Shown here one piece after another: positions 39,201 to 51,941 of a DNA stretch of 64,000 nucleotides; within the stretch, counting starts at the first letter, position 1; every line of letters starts with the position of its first letter. The translations under genes and the position numbers were made by a program. Under the pieces are notes generated by a model. It was not told the origin of the DNA, searched no databases, and saw only the letters and a list, made by a program, of their open reading frames with translations. Source of the DNA: Lanius collurio (lineage: Eukaryota > Chordata > Aves > Passeriformes > Laniidae). The stretch lies in the NCBI GenBank assembly GCA_020086605.1, contig JACBWW010000020.1, positions 9,682,808-9,746,807 of the forward strand. Reading direction: 5' to 3'.

Positions 39201-40816
39201 AATTCCCGCATGCTATAGAGCTAAGGATATGGAAGACAGAATATTTTTTTGTTTTTACTTATAGAGTAACAGGCTTTTGATATTATGCTGTTGGCAGCCA
39301 CTTCAGATAATTTAACATTTCCTGATATTGAGAAGACATTTTAAGTGCCTTCTAAGAATAAAATGTGAAGTTTCTCTTACAGAGCTCTTTCATTTTATCA
39401 ATATTTCTGTAACAAATAATTGATATAAAATATAATTGATTTTGATATTCAAACCATGTGACTTGTCACTAGATACAGCTTTATCTATAAAAACTTTCTA
39501 TTGATTTAAGATCAATCCCTGATATTTGATTTTACTCTAATTTCAGAGTTTATTCAACCTTGTCAAATTTTGCAAGTTTGCATTTGAAAACAATGTTTCT
39601 GGATGCTGACTATTAAAAAAACTCAAAATCTCTGTTTGAGCCATGAGCAGAAAGATATTTCTGTTCACAGAAGTTTAGCAATTTTTAAAAAGAGTGCTTT
39701 TTTATTTTGTTTTGAAACAGCAGCAGATTCTTAAGTTCTTTTAAAAGAAAGGTACAATTCTATCAGTGAGAAGTCTCTATACTCAGTTGCCATGGACTTC
39801 CTAGTGCTTTAGGTGCATGCTCTGGTACTGTGTAATTGGGATAAAAAAGAATAAGGTTCCTTAGTAATAAAACCCTAAACTGTCAAAGAGCCTTAAATTT
39901 CAAAACATCAGTTCCTAGAACAAACTTTTTTCTGACTCTCAACAAAAGACCAGATGATGAGTGGATGGATGCGAAGGCAGAAAGCAAAGACCTGTGGGTG
40001 GAATCTGTTAATGAAAGAATTAAAAAATCTCCATAGGTACTCCCAAGACCTTGTCAAGATTGTCAAGTATTTTCTCTCATTAATCAGTTGGTAATTCTGA
40101 AATTTTTTTGAATGTTTTTCTCACCCTAGTATAATTAGGACTTTCACCACAACTGAAGAACATTTACATCTGGGTCTTTTGTGGTGTAACCTTTTATTGT
40201 ATACAAATTGTCCCCTCTCCCATTCTCATGTTAATTTGTTTTCTGTACACTGTCTGAATTTTCTTAACCTTTTCTGAAATACAGACTCCAGAGGTATTCT
40301 ATCCAGATTACCCACCTTAATCATATAGCCAGTATGTGTGACATTAGTAGATTGTATATGCAGGATTTCCTTTCTCTTTACATTTTCATAATAGATGAAA
40401 ATACTGATTATTTTATATTTCTTAGTAATGTGTACATACAGATCCACATAAAAAACATCCAACTGAAATCTCAATTAATTTGCCCATATAAGACAAAAAT
40501 TTATTTAATTGTTTACAGAACAAGAAGGCATAAATATTTCATTAGAAGTAAAATTCTTACTTTGAACATTTTTGTCTCATGACACATACTAGAAAATAGT
40601 TATGTTTTTCTCTCAACCCACTATAAGTATAGTGTAAATGAGATGTTGTCAGGACTTCTGCTAGACTTGTGATAGTGAAACAATGAGAATTGTGTGGTCT
40701 TGCATCTGAAATTTTCTAAATTTTGCAAAATTCAAACCACATTTCAGAGCTGTAATTTGTTTAGAGGAATGTCCATGCTAGTGCAAAGTCAATTCTTAAT
40801 CAATCATTACCATCTC
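36262..40816. other. Unique AT-rich sequence; one ambiguous base
   Basis: No gene was recognised over 4.5 kb. Base 36837 is an N. At about 37320-37520 a less AT-rich patch with AATAAA at 37469 has the look of an LTR R-U5 end, but no left boundary or duplication could be found, so it is not called as an element. Confidence 0.5.
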
Positions 40817-41916
40817 TCATAGAATCCTTCTGGACAAAATGTCCAGCACACAGCTAGATAAACACATCATGTGATGGGTGAGCAACAGGTTCACAGGTGA
40901 GGCACAAAGGGTTACAGCGAATGGGGTGACATCAAACTGGTGACCCAACACTGGTGGGGTTCCACAGGGCTCCATCTTAGGCCCTGTGCTCTTCAACATC
41001 TTCATAAAGGGATTGGATGCAAGACTGAAAGGGATATTGAGGAAGTTCACAGATGATAAAAGACTGGGATGAGTTGTTGATTGCTTTGAAGACAGAGAGG
41101 CCCTGCAGAAAGACCTCGACAAATTAGAGGGCTGGTCACTCACCAACCACAAACATTTCTACAAGGAAAAGTGCCAGATTCAGTACTGGGGATAAGAGAA
41201 CCCTGGATATATGGAGAAACTGGGGAATGAGAGGGTGGAGAGCAGTGCTACTGAAAAAGACCTGGGGTTCTGGTCAGTGGGAAGTTGAACATGAGTCAGC
41301 AGTGCCCTGGCAGCCAGGAGGGACAACCCTGCCTTGGCGGGACATCAGGCACAGCAGCACCAGCTGGGCAAGGGAGGGGATTGTCCTGCCCTGCTCTGCA
41401 GTGGGGCAGCCTCACCTTGACTGCTGTGTGCTGTTCTGGGCACCTCAATATAAGAAAGATATAGAATGTCTAAAGATTACAGAGCATTTAAAGAAGACCA
41501 ATGAAAATGATGAAGGGCCTTGAGTGGAAATTATATGAAGATCAGCTGAGGTCACTTTGTCTGTTCCTTCAGGAGGAGACTGAGGGGAAACCTCATGAGG
41601 AGATGAGGAGGGGCAGGAACTGATTTCTTCTCCCTGGTGAACCAGTGACAGGACCTGAGGGAATGGTCTGAAGTTGTGTCAGGGAGGTTTAGTTTGGATA
41701 TTAGAAAGAGGTTCTTCACCCAGCGGGCGGTTGAGCACTGGAACAGGCTCCTCAGGGAAGTGGTCACAGCACCAACCCTGACAGAGTTCAAGAAATATTT
41801 GGACAATGCTCTCAGGCATGTGATGTGAATCTTGGGGATGGTGCTCTGCAGGGCCAGGAGTTGGACTGGATGATCCTTTTGGGTCTTTTTGGACCTAGGA
41901 TATTCTGTGATTCTGT
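40817..41916 (+). mobile_element. CR1 LINE, 1.1-kb fragment with the C-terminal part of reverse transcriptase
   Basis: This is the longest CR1 piece in the window. It enters the reverse-transcriptase gene of ORF2 and runs to the 3' octamer near 41916. At about 40955-41005 the frame reads [17 protein letters not shown], the conserved RT block upstream of the catalytic motif. Shortly after, 'KFTDDK' (about 41045) stands where the family has an FADD-type active site, so one catalytic-box residue has changed. Stops and frame breaks are present (for example the TGA in 'catgtgatgg' at about 40870), and a deletion near 41590 removes part of the post-RT region. It is a dead copy. The 3' end closely parallels the reverse-strand copy at 20808-21230. 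Confidence 0.95.
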
Positions 41917-43720
41917 CAGACCTACTTGAATTTCAAGCCCAAGAAAGGATGAAAGTAAGTAATAGTGGAAAATGCTAATAAATGTTGAGTGAGCAGATTA
42001 GAACACACAGCTGGACTTCATGTTTACAGAGAATCTCATTTAGTAAAGTTACTACTGAGATTATAGTAAGATTCTAAATTAGATCACATTCTTGTATGAT
42101 TTCATAAAATTCTTTCTTCTTGTCTTCTGTGGTGCACAGTCAGAAAACACATATATAAAACATTCAGGTGGAAATTTCTGACAGGAGTGAAGGGAAATAA
42201 TGCAGATAAACCCCAATACAGCCAGGATTCTGAATCTTCCAGCTCTTTCAAAACTGTACAAATGAAAAAGCAGAGAGGTGTTGGTGCTTTCATAAAAAAG
42301 AATGTGGTACTTCATCCTGCATACTCTAAGGATAGAGGGTTTTATTATCTAGAGAAACTTTCAGGGACTTCTCTAAGCCTAATTTGTGTTCTCAGTCTTG
42401 GTTCAGGAGGTAAAAAGCATAACTTTAAAGAAAAAGTTTTAAATGTAATCCTAGAACATCTGACTTTGGAAATGTCAACTTAAGACTTTAACCTCATGAC
42501 TTTGTAACTCAAAGCAGGTAGGTACTGAACTGTCACTAAGAGTGTAAATATAGGAAAGAAGGCACTAAAAATCCAGGATAAGAACTCTTGCCAACCACAT
42601 GCTTTCTTGAATTATACATTAAAACAGCTTATACTATAAGAGTATCATCTTGTGAGTAGCAAGGTTGAGAAAACTACAGAGCAAAGCACATCACTCCTGG
42701 CACCTAAGTTGCAAATGAGATGACAGTCATAAATTGATTTCAGAAAAAAAGGACTGAAGTTGCTATCTGTTCACTCGTTAAAATTCCCTCCACTTTAATG
42801 ATCAGGATTACCTGGTATTCTGAGACCTACAAGAGATAACACCCTTTTAGAAAAGTGCATCGGGAATTTAGGCAAATCTAACATACATAGTGAAAGTAAT
42901 GATGTGTAATTAGAATATCAAGTTAAAAGTGCTTCTCTGCTTAACCTTTCTCAAAATATGAAATATTTTAATTTTCTTTGAGGTTAGTAAAGCATTGCAC
43001 AAATTCAATACCTTTTCATTTATTTAGAGTGAGAATACTAATTAGTGATTTCTAGGGGAAATATGTCCAGAATCAATTTTACTCCGTTACTCAATTTCAA
43101 AACAAAAGACTCCACATTTTAACATTATTCTGAACAGACAAGGATATTTGCAGTCATCAGTCTTTCCTTTTCAGGTATTGCTTCTGTAATGGAATTTGTC
43201 TGCCTGCATTTTCTCTTCTGCACACACAATGCATGAAAATATTATACAAAAATAGATAATGATTTTGAACAGAACAAAATTTTATTGCACCTTATTGTTT
43301 ATGAGGATTGTGGTAGACAAAAATGCTATAAATAGTTTGCAAATACAAATGATAAAAAGCTGGAAATATTTAGTGGGATGATTTTCAATACTTTGACAGA
43401 AAAGTAAGTGTTACACCTCTATTCAAAAATCTGGTAAAATGCATGAACAAAACTGAATAATTCTATGCACAAAATTGTTAACCACAAAAAATTCATCTAA
43501 GATATTTTACAATATTTTGGTGATTATAAATATCTTCTGCTATCATTGCTAACAGTGTAGGAGCAAATGTTTTAAAATATATTAATTTCCTTGAATTAAT
43601 TGACTCTCTTTAGATAATTATATGGGATTTTTAAAATAATATTAGTTAATATATCTCAATTAACCTCTGAATTTTTAGCTGCCCAAAAGATACATGCAAA
43701 TAAAATTAACTAAAATTATC
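41917..43720. other. Unique sequence between two CR1 copies
   Basis: No gene was recognised. The largest frames (42187-42483 plus and 42079-42315 minus) overlap in opposite directions and lack motifs. Confidence 0.55.
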
Positions 43721-44370
43721 AGAGTGGCTGGAAAGCTGTCTGTTGGAAAAGAACCTGGGGTGCTGATCAACAGCCTGCTGAACACGAGCCAGTGTGTGCC
43801 TAAATGGCCAAGAAGGCCAATGGCACCTGGCTTGTATCAAAATGTGTGGCCAGCAGGAGCAGGTAAAGGATTAACCTCCTGTACTCAGCACTGGTGAGGC
43901 CATGCCTTAAATCCTATGTGCAGGATTTTGGGCTTCTCAGCACGAGAAAGACATTGAGGTGCTGGAGTGTGTCCAGAGAAGGGCGATGGAGCTGGGGAAG
44001 GGTCTGGAGCACAAGTCTTACAAGGGGCAGCTGAGGGAACTGAGGTTGTTTAGCCTGGAGAAAAGGAGGCTCAGGGGAGACTTTATTTTCTGTACAACAC
44101 CTGAAAGGAAGTTCTAGTGAGGTGGTGATTGGTCTCTTCTCCCCAGCAGCAAGAGATTGGACAAGAGAGAATGGCCTCAAGTTGGGCCAGGGGAGGAAAA
44201 TTTCCTTATTGAAAGGGTAGTCAAGCATTGGAACAGGCTGTCAAGGGAACTGGTCAAGTCACAAGCCCTGAAGGTATTTAAGAGATGTATAGATGTGGTA
44301 CTTAGGGACACAGTTTAGTGGCAGGCTTGGCAGTGCTAGTTTAAGGGTTGGAGATGATGATCTTGCAGGG
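43721..44370 (+). mobile_element. CR1 LINE fragment lacking its 3' terminus
   Basis: Readable CR1 landmarks run in order: the 'gaacctggggtgctg' segment, the 'gtactcagcactggtgaggcc' segment, 'gagtgtgtccagagaagggc', 'agcctggagaaaaggaggct', 'agagaatggcctcaagttg', 'gaaggtatttaagagatgt' and 'ggcttggcagtgctag'. It stops after 'gatgatcttgcaggg' at 44370, some 30 bases before the terminal octamers expected for this family. No intact frame remains, and the N-terminal and RT regions are absent. Sequence differences from the 40817 copy in the 3' region indicate another CR1 subfamily, close to the 9320 copy. Confidence 0.93.
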
Positions 44371-47300
44371 AAAAAATAGTAAAATTTTTTGCCACCAGTC
44401 CTGAGAGAGTGGAAAGAAGTGAGAACAATGAAGTAGAATTTATCAGATATTATTAGATTTTAAAAGGCTGAAATTCACATGTAATGCAACTATATTATGT
44501 TATCTTTAAAACACAATTCATAGTTCCCATGTTTACTTCTAAATTAACCTGGCATTTACTGGGTGGGCTTTTCTGATATTGAAAAATGCCTTGTTGTTTT
44601 TCTAGGATTAATATCAGCTATTTCTTGGTCTAATATAAGCAGCACATCCTGTAAGAACAGGATTTTTCTAAGGACATTTTCATCTCATTTGCTTTGCAGA
44701 AACTAGATTCTAGCCCATGGCTTTTGAAGATAAAAGAGATTTAACTTACTTAGGTTAGCATTGATTTTAAAACACTCCTGCATCAAACCATTGTCTCTTG
44801 TATTACTTTTGCTGTAAAAAATCAATAAATGTATTCAGCAGTTATGTTTATTATATTTGTTATAGTTATCCATAGAAATTACTAAAAAAAATCTTTTTGC
44901 ACCTACAAAATATCATGGGATTACTTTAATGCCATAAAGGTGTGACAAATGCTAACCGGGGCTTATGATATTCCTAGCACCTGTCTTATTGGTATTTAAA
45001 TTCACTGAAATACACTGAAGGAATATAACTTGCTTGTTTCAGCAGAATGATTTTTTTGAAATGATAAGATTTTCCAGGTTTACATTTTAATGGTTAAATT
45101 TCAACAAGGGTTTAATGAAACTAGTCAGCAATATAAAGTAATCTTTTTAGTAGGCTAAATTATTTCAGAATAATGTGATATACCTGCAAACCCGACTCAC
45201 AACTCTTCACCTCCTCTAGAAATTGCATAATTTCCCAGGCCATAGAGCACCCTACAAATCAATTTTGACTTTGATAGTAGGATACACAAAGTATTTAGAG
45301 ACATAATTATCAAGAGACTGAAAAAATGACATGTTTGGAGACCTTGAAAGAATCTGAACTGCAGAGCTAAAATGTATGAAAGCTGCATGTACAAGATGGG
45401 GAGATCTAAATGAGCTATGATTACTCAGAAAGGAAGTCTTGAAATTACTGCAGGCAACCATCTGAAAACATCTCTTGAAGTTACTAATACTTCATGTAAT
45501 AGATGCATTCTAATGGAGCTCATAATAGGATTCTGAGAAAGTCAAGGAAGTATGATAAGAGATATGGAATTTTTTCCAAGCAAATGAGACTGAAATAGTA
45601 GGACAAAGTAGTAGATGAAGGCTACTACAGCAGTGAATATAAGAAAGAGTAGTCTACCTTAAGTAGATAGATTTTGAATATTTGTAATTTTCTGCAGTAA
45701 TTGAATTAGAGTGTATTCAGTGAAATATTTAGCAGGAAGCTTCAAAGCTTGCAAAACAAGTATTTCTTCATGAATTGTTGAAGTCTGTCACAGGATTCTA
45801 TACAGACCACAAGCACAAATAAATTCCAGATAGTTTCTTCTAATTCACAAAAACTAATATAATCTGCAGAATGAAGCAGTTTGTTCAGGTACTATCTCAA
45901 TTTCAGCACACTGTTGAAACACATGACATCATTCTAATATGCTTTCTCAAGAAACTGGTACTCCCTATAATAAAAGAGATAGCATCTGAGCAGGAGGGAC
46001 TTCAGTTTTAATGAGATTTGTCAAGTTCTTCCTAATCACAAAATTAGATATCAAGGCAATTTTTTTTCATGTATGTATGTAAAGCTATTGCACAGCTGCA
46101 AGAGAGTGTTTGGTTATTACTTACTTTTGATGCTGAATGGAGACTTTTTTCCTCAGAATAAAAACATTCAGAAACATTGTCACCAGCCACAGCCAGTATA
46201 GGAAATTAAGCTATTAAGCTTTAAGGGACTGGCCTCATCTAAGAAATGATGAAATTTTACTTTGAAAGCACACCATGTCCCTTGCTTAGTTAATACTTCT
46301 ACTCAGCTCCTCATAACCCCTACACACTAAATTAGTTTAGTTTTCAATTGTAAGACCCCTCTTTTTCTGTTGTTCTACTTATGAATCTACTACTAGGTCA
46401 TCTAAAGAGTCTCACAGCACAGAAATAAAAAAATCTTATACAAAAACTTTTCTGCTGGATTTTTTTTCTGTTTGCTTGTATTTCATCACTATTTAGGAAA
46501 TTTTCACTGCAGCAACAGCTTTTAAACTCCACATTGTGAAGATAAACTATACTCAGGAGAAGTTTCCCAAAATGTGTCACTGTTTGCTGTTGGGCCAACA
46601 CCTTGCAAGGGGTCCTGTGGCTGTTACTCAGTGTGGCTTGGCTGCTGGAGCTGGGGACCAGTGCAGCTGTCAGCATGGCTGAAGGCATTCCTGTCCTGCT
46701 GGCACCCACTGGCAGAGGCTCCCGGGCAATCTGCAATGGCCATCGCAGCCAGGGCCAAACCCCTGCCCATGGGGGCTGTGCTACTTTTTGTGAGATGCTG
46801 GCACTTGTTCCCTGACAGAGAATGTATTATTCACAATGCAGGCTCTGCCTTACCAGGAGCTGGACCTGGAAGGCAAGAAGCTGGGCAGCCTTTTCTCTGT
46901 TGGACACTTTCTGTTGGCCAATTTAACAAATTCTCTCCAAGTGCCTCTAAAAGAGACTTCTCACTCTATGATGAAGAATGCTTTAAAAATATTTTCAAGA
47001 GATCATACTCTAAATTTTAACTAGTTTATGTAATGTTATGCACACACAGAAACTAGAATGTTCTTTCTTCTTCTTGATTGATTGTTGTTGGAGTAAGTAT
47101 TTTTCAGTTCTCCCATTTTTTGACTTTCTCAGATTCACCCTCTAGTACATTTCCTATGGTGGTAAATACTGGAGCTTGTGGTAACCAAGTTCAAATGAAA
47201 AAAATACTAACCATAGAGCAAAGGTTTGCAAAGAGTACCAACAATCTTGGATTCAGTTGTATGTACAGGTAGAGAAGAGAATTTGCTCCTGTATACCCTG

Positions 47301-47824
47301 TGCTGTCCCAGTAGCTGCTCTTCCCACACTTTAGAGGCTGTGTAATTTAATGGTTTTGTTCAAGTGCAGTTTGGCTATTTCCTCCCATTCACAAGCTCCC
47401 CATTTCTGTGGTCTGACACTGCTCTTTCTGATAGGAATGAGAACCTCTCTTATATTTTAAATATATTTTTTTTCTCTCACTTCTTTTGCATAATTTTCTT
47501 TTCTTAGGAAAGAAATACAGCTTTCTCTAAGCCTGACCTTGGGATTAAAATAAAATTTTTGGAGAACTATTTTCAGTTACAGTATTGAGATACATGCTGT
47601 ATACTTGAGCTATCTTAAATGTATTTAGGCTAGGCATTTATACTGTACTCATTAGATAATTTAGATTATTTGACATATAAATTATACCAGTTGTACTATG
47701 ACCAATATGTTAAAAGATTAAATTCAGACAGCCAGCTGGTCATGCCTTAGTTGTTATCTTCATTCTGTTGATAAAAAAAAATATAGTTAGATGACTTATG
47801 CAAAAAATCCCAAAATATTATGGT
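44371..47824. other. Unique sequence with one GC-richer block
   Basis: Mostly AT-rich with no recognised gene. A GC-richer block at about 46590-46920 stands out and holds the longest open frame of the window (46574-47020 plus, 148 codons). That frame has no recognisable domain, and frames in other phases and on the minus strand are also open there, as expected of GC-rich noncoding sequence. Confidence 0.5.
46590..46920. other. GC-richer block of unknown origin
   Basis: About 330 bases with clearly higher G+C than either flank, including a stretch near 46700-46790 with several CpG and CCC/GGG runs. Three overlapping open frames cross it (148 codons plus, 70 codons plus, 112 codons minus), none with a recognisable motif. 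Possible origins are an unrecognised retroelement fragment, a retropseudogene or a gene exon; no splice or poly(A) evidence decides between them. Confidence 0.4.
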
Positions 47825-48258
47825 GGAATCACAAAATCATAGAATCATTTGAGCTGGAAGGGACCTTAAAGATCAAATAGTTCCAATCTCGTGCCAGAGG
47901 CAGGGGTACCCTCCACTATACTGGATTGCTCAAAGCCCCATCCAACCCAGCCTTGAACACTTCCAGGGATGGGACATGCACACTTTCTCTGGGCAACCTG
48001 TTCCAGAGCCTCACCACCCTCAGAGTGAAGAATTTCTTAATAAAAATCCCACCTAATACATACTCTCTTTCAGTTTACAGCCATTCCCTCTCGTCCTATC
48101 ACTACACTCTCCTGTAAAAAAAACCCTCTCCATCTTTCTTGTAGGCCCTTTTAGTACTGGAAGGTGCTATAAGGATTCCCTGAACCCTCCTCTTCTCCAG
48201 GATGAACAATCTGAATTCTCTCAGCCTGTCTTGATAGGATCCTCCAGACTTCTGATCA
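47825..48258 (-). mobile_element. CR1 LINE, 3' fragment
   Basis: A reverse-orientation CR1 copy of about 430 bases. It runs from the octamer (aatcatagaatcatt) through 'gagctggaagggacctta', 'caaagccccatccaaccca' and 'gggcaacctgttccag' to the 'cctcttctccaggatgaac' and 'ctctcagcctgtctt' boxes. It is of the same general subgroup as the 18207 copy but longer. It is 5'-truncated. Confidence 0.95.
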
Positions 48259-51193
48259 AATACATTTGAATTATCAGTATTAGGAGGAGGAAGAGAATAA
48301 CACAAAAAGAGCTTTCAGAATTAATAATACTAAAAATACTGCTTAATAATTTTATGTAGATTTATATGAACTTCATTGAGATTTACACAAATTTATATTT
48401 ATTTTTCAAGGTGGTATTTTTTCTTTTTAGAAATTATAAAAATAAAATAATGACATGCAGTTTATACCATTCCATTAATGAGAAAATGATTTCCAACTGT
48501 TGTAAGAAACTCAGCTTATTACATAATTGATCAGTGGATTTTTCAAATTACCAAAGCATGATTTGTTTTCCAAAGGGATTATAGCCCCAAAAATAAAATA
48601 CAATTTAGTAAAAGAAAATAAAACACGCCCCAACTGAGAGCAAGACCTAACTGGAAAGGGGTATTTTCTCATCAGTTTGTCCTTCTGGGATTTTTAATTC
48701 CACCACATACTCTACATGTATGCATATAGTTGTAATTATTGTTGACTTCTATGTTGATTCCCTTTTTCCTGTTTTTGTTGCTATTGTCATTTTACTTATT
48801 GATGAAACTTCCTTTAATTTAAAGCTACACTGGATGTGGAATAGGACAAGAAGAGTGCAGGGTAAAGGGGAAGAAGAAAATGAGGGAGTGCAAAAGACAA
48901 GTAGAGGTAGATCATTCAACATTGGAAATATACCTATAAAGGCCAAAATAATTGCAGAGATGAAAACAGTGAAAATTATACATTATCTCAGGTTAGAATT
49001 CTAGAAATACTATCCTGTCTGTTGACTCATTAGAAAGGTATCTTATTACTTTCTGCTTGTTATTTTACTATGCTTTCCTTCCAACTATATTCTTTTTTAT
49101 GTTTTCTGCCTGAGACCAGTTTTCCTGTCAATACTAATGATCTTCCTGAATTATTTCCTTCAAGATAGAGTTTAATCATATGCATCCACAAATTTTGGCT
49201 GCAGTTCTATCCATTTATAAAGGAACTAAAAATGCTTCTTTTCTGATAGTGGAAAGGGCAAACAGTGAGAGGGAGTTTTCTCATTGAAAAGATGAAACAT
49301 TATTTCAGCTAGTGCCCTGCCCTCCCCCCCAAAACTTTTGGCTTTCTACCATGGCTACAAAGCTACAGTCCTGGTACATTTTGGGATGTCCTCTGCCTTT
49401 CTGTTCAAATGCTTTTCTGGTGCTCTTCACAGAGCTAGCATTGATAATAACAATAACAGCCTCTGGACTGCAAATCTGTGAAAAATTATTGGCTTATCTT
49501 TACCAAGCAAATTCATTACCTTCTGTAGTTTACTCTATGTTTGAACTATACATTACATCATAGTGTGATTTCTCACTATCAAAGATTTTCCATCAAAAGA
49601 GGAAAGGCCCATTCAGCTAATAGCTCAACAGTTAGTATTTTAACCATCCAGATTAAATACTGCTGATTTGCCTCATTCAGAGGGTTGTTTTGTTTTTTTG
49701 TTTTTTTTTTTTTTTTAAATAATCTAAATTATCCAGATTTCCTGTTAGTGTCCTAACATTCAAGTAAAAAGTGCAACTTTTCATTTTTCCATTTACTTAA
49801 ACACTTATTCATTCAATATGCCATAGAGAAAAAAAATATTCTTAGAATACAATGATATTCTTATCCTGGTATAGGAAGACCTGCTGACTTCAGTTAATCA
49901 ATCCTCAGAATCCAAGGAGACATGAAATAAAACAATGCATATTCACGAAAGTGTTGAGTGATTGATATTTTTCAAAGGAACAAAAAAAAAGCAGAGCATT
50001 CAAGTGCAGCTTTATCTTAGATTGTTTTCCCACTTGTCATAAACTGTATGAAGATGCCTTTCCTTGAACTTCAATTTGCAGAATTTTGTATACATGAATA
50101 TATATCTTGTAAGCAAGGAGTGCAGGACATGGCCACCAGTGAACTCATATAAATATGTAGATGGCTTAATGTTAATGATTTCTCTGCTGTGTATGCATTT
50201 GGATACAAAAATTTGCATAGATAATCTTATGTAGATAAAGTAAGGGCTTGTACTTGTATTATTTCTATAATCTGCTTCTTTACTTTTTTTCTTAGAGCAT
50301 CTAGTGTTAATAACATGCCATGAAAAGTCTACAAGGAAAGCAGTATAATTCAGATGATTTTTGGATTTAATTGAACAACCATTTGTAAGAGGTTTGTTTT
50401 CTTCTGCTGTATTGTTATTCAATTTTTTCATACCTCAATAATCTTTATTTCCCTTTATGCAAAATAACAGATTTCATGGGTCTCGGTGCCTAGTCAGCTT
50501 CAAACCACGACACTGTCAGATTAACTTTCCTGTTCTGTTATTCTGATATGTGTTAATGAGTTTACAGTTGTAGAGATTTCAGTTTCCCTTGAAAATATTT
50601 ACCTTTAAAAGTGTTCTGGGTTTTTAGGATAAATATTTCATATATTCTCCACTATCTGCCCTCTGAATTTAACTTTTTATCACAAGTATGGTGACTTAAA
50701 ATGCATTTAAACATGTATATTAACCTATGAAGTTTTCTAGCATAATTTCCATGCCATACTGGTAAAAACAGCTGACATAGAAAAACATTTATAAACTAAT
50801 TAATCATTTACTTCCAATTCCTGTGAATTTCTCTGGTTTTAATAGATGTAGATAATTTTTTTTTTTTCCAAAATGAATTAACTGCAGAGGAAAGCAAGAA
50901 ACCTAAGGATCAGTTGTGTTTTTTTGGTTTGGTTTGCTTGTGCTTGGTTTCAGTGTATATGTGTAATACAGCCTAACCAGCATCAAACCACCACATGCAG
51001 TGAGTTTCTTCTAATTAGCATCTGATTGTGACACAACTCTGTTTTGTCACAATAACAACGTCGTAGCTGGGGTGTAATGCAGTTTTAATAAGATTATGTG
51101 TGGCTGTTTACAAAGATTATAAAGTACCAACATTTTCTCCTTATGTAAACAAACCCTCATCAGCTGAAGAATAAAGTCTGTTCTGAAAGATAC
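48259..51193. other. Unique AT-rich sequence
   Basis: No gene was recognised. A 139-codon minus-strand frame (50012-50431) is AT-rich in codon content and lacks motifs, so it is read as chance. A T-rich tract lies at 49685-49716. The bases near 50490-50512 end 'caaaccacgaca', like the tail of an avian LTR, but nothing upstream supports an element. Confidence 0.5.
49685..49716. repeat. T-rich tract
   Basis: A T-rich stretch with two G interruptions ends in a run of 16 T. Confidence 0.85.
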
Positions 51194-51941
51194 TGTTATG
51201 TATAAAATGTCAATTAAATCGAATTAATAAATTGAGCGAGCCAAATTATTAATATAAAAATGAACAGAATTTATTTCACGATCAAATTAACAATTTTGGA
51301 TAGCCACTTTCAAACGGCAGGGCCAAGCCTAGGTTCTTGACTCTGGGTGCCACATACACAGCCCTGAACACCAGCAGTTCAGGGTGGCAGTGCACACCCT
51401 CGAGGTTTCTGAGTCCAGTTTTTAAACTGTTTTTCTTGCAGCAGGCTAGAGAATCCTTTGTCTCTTTCATATTCAACTTGTCCTCCATGGTCCTCCAGTC
51501 CAGAGAATAGAGGTCCGTTCAAGTGTTGATGTCCCAGGAACTCTCTTTGTGTAGTTGAAACAAAGGGTCTTGGGCAAGAAGTCCTTCTCCAGGGAGGAAC
51601 AAAAACTTAGATGATCATATCTGTTGCTCTTTTCAGATGGAAACAGGATTCTCCAGGGGCAGAGTGGATTTGAGTAGATTGATGTGCCAGATGGATATCT
51701 GGCTTCCCAATGATGGGTACTCGAAACTTCCCTTGAGAAGGTACGAGGTTCTGCCTGTACTTAGATACAAATGTTATCACCAGGTGGAGTAGCCTGTGAC
51801 TTTGGGTGGGCTATCAGGGAACATGCCAAAGCACATTCCAAACATACTATTCCTTGATATATGTACACTCTAATATTCCTTATACTTAAATTGACCCTGA
51901 TACGTTTTAATTTTATTATGAATTTTGACTTATTTATAACA
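51194..51941 (-). mobile_element. Solo LTR, family Y, 748 bp, with 4-bp target duplication ATAC
   Basis: This is the inverted counterpart of 35413-36261. On the plus strand it begins TGTTATGT and ends TTATAACA, with perfect 6-bp inverted termini. It is flanked by ATAC on both sides (51190-51193 and 51942-51945). Read on the minus strand it follows the other copy throughout, including the 'ccagatatccatctggcaca' segment and the AT-rich end. It keeps AATAAA (minus strand, about 51275) as a likely polyadenylation signal. It has one internal repeat unit where the other copy has two and a part. No internal viral sequence adjoins it. Confidence 0.9.

Noticed and set aside
50012..50431. 139-codon minus-strand open frame
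   Set aside because: AT-rich codons, no motif, no splice or repeat context; a frame of this length can arise by chance in 64 kb.
50480..50512. LTR end suggested by 'caaaccacgaca'
   Set aside because: No left terminus, duplication or other LTR landmark was found upstream.
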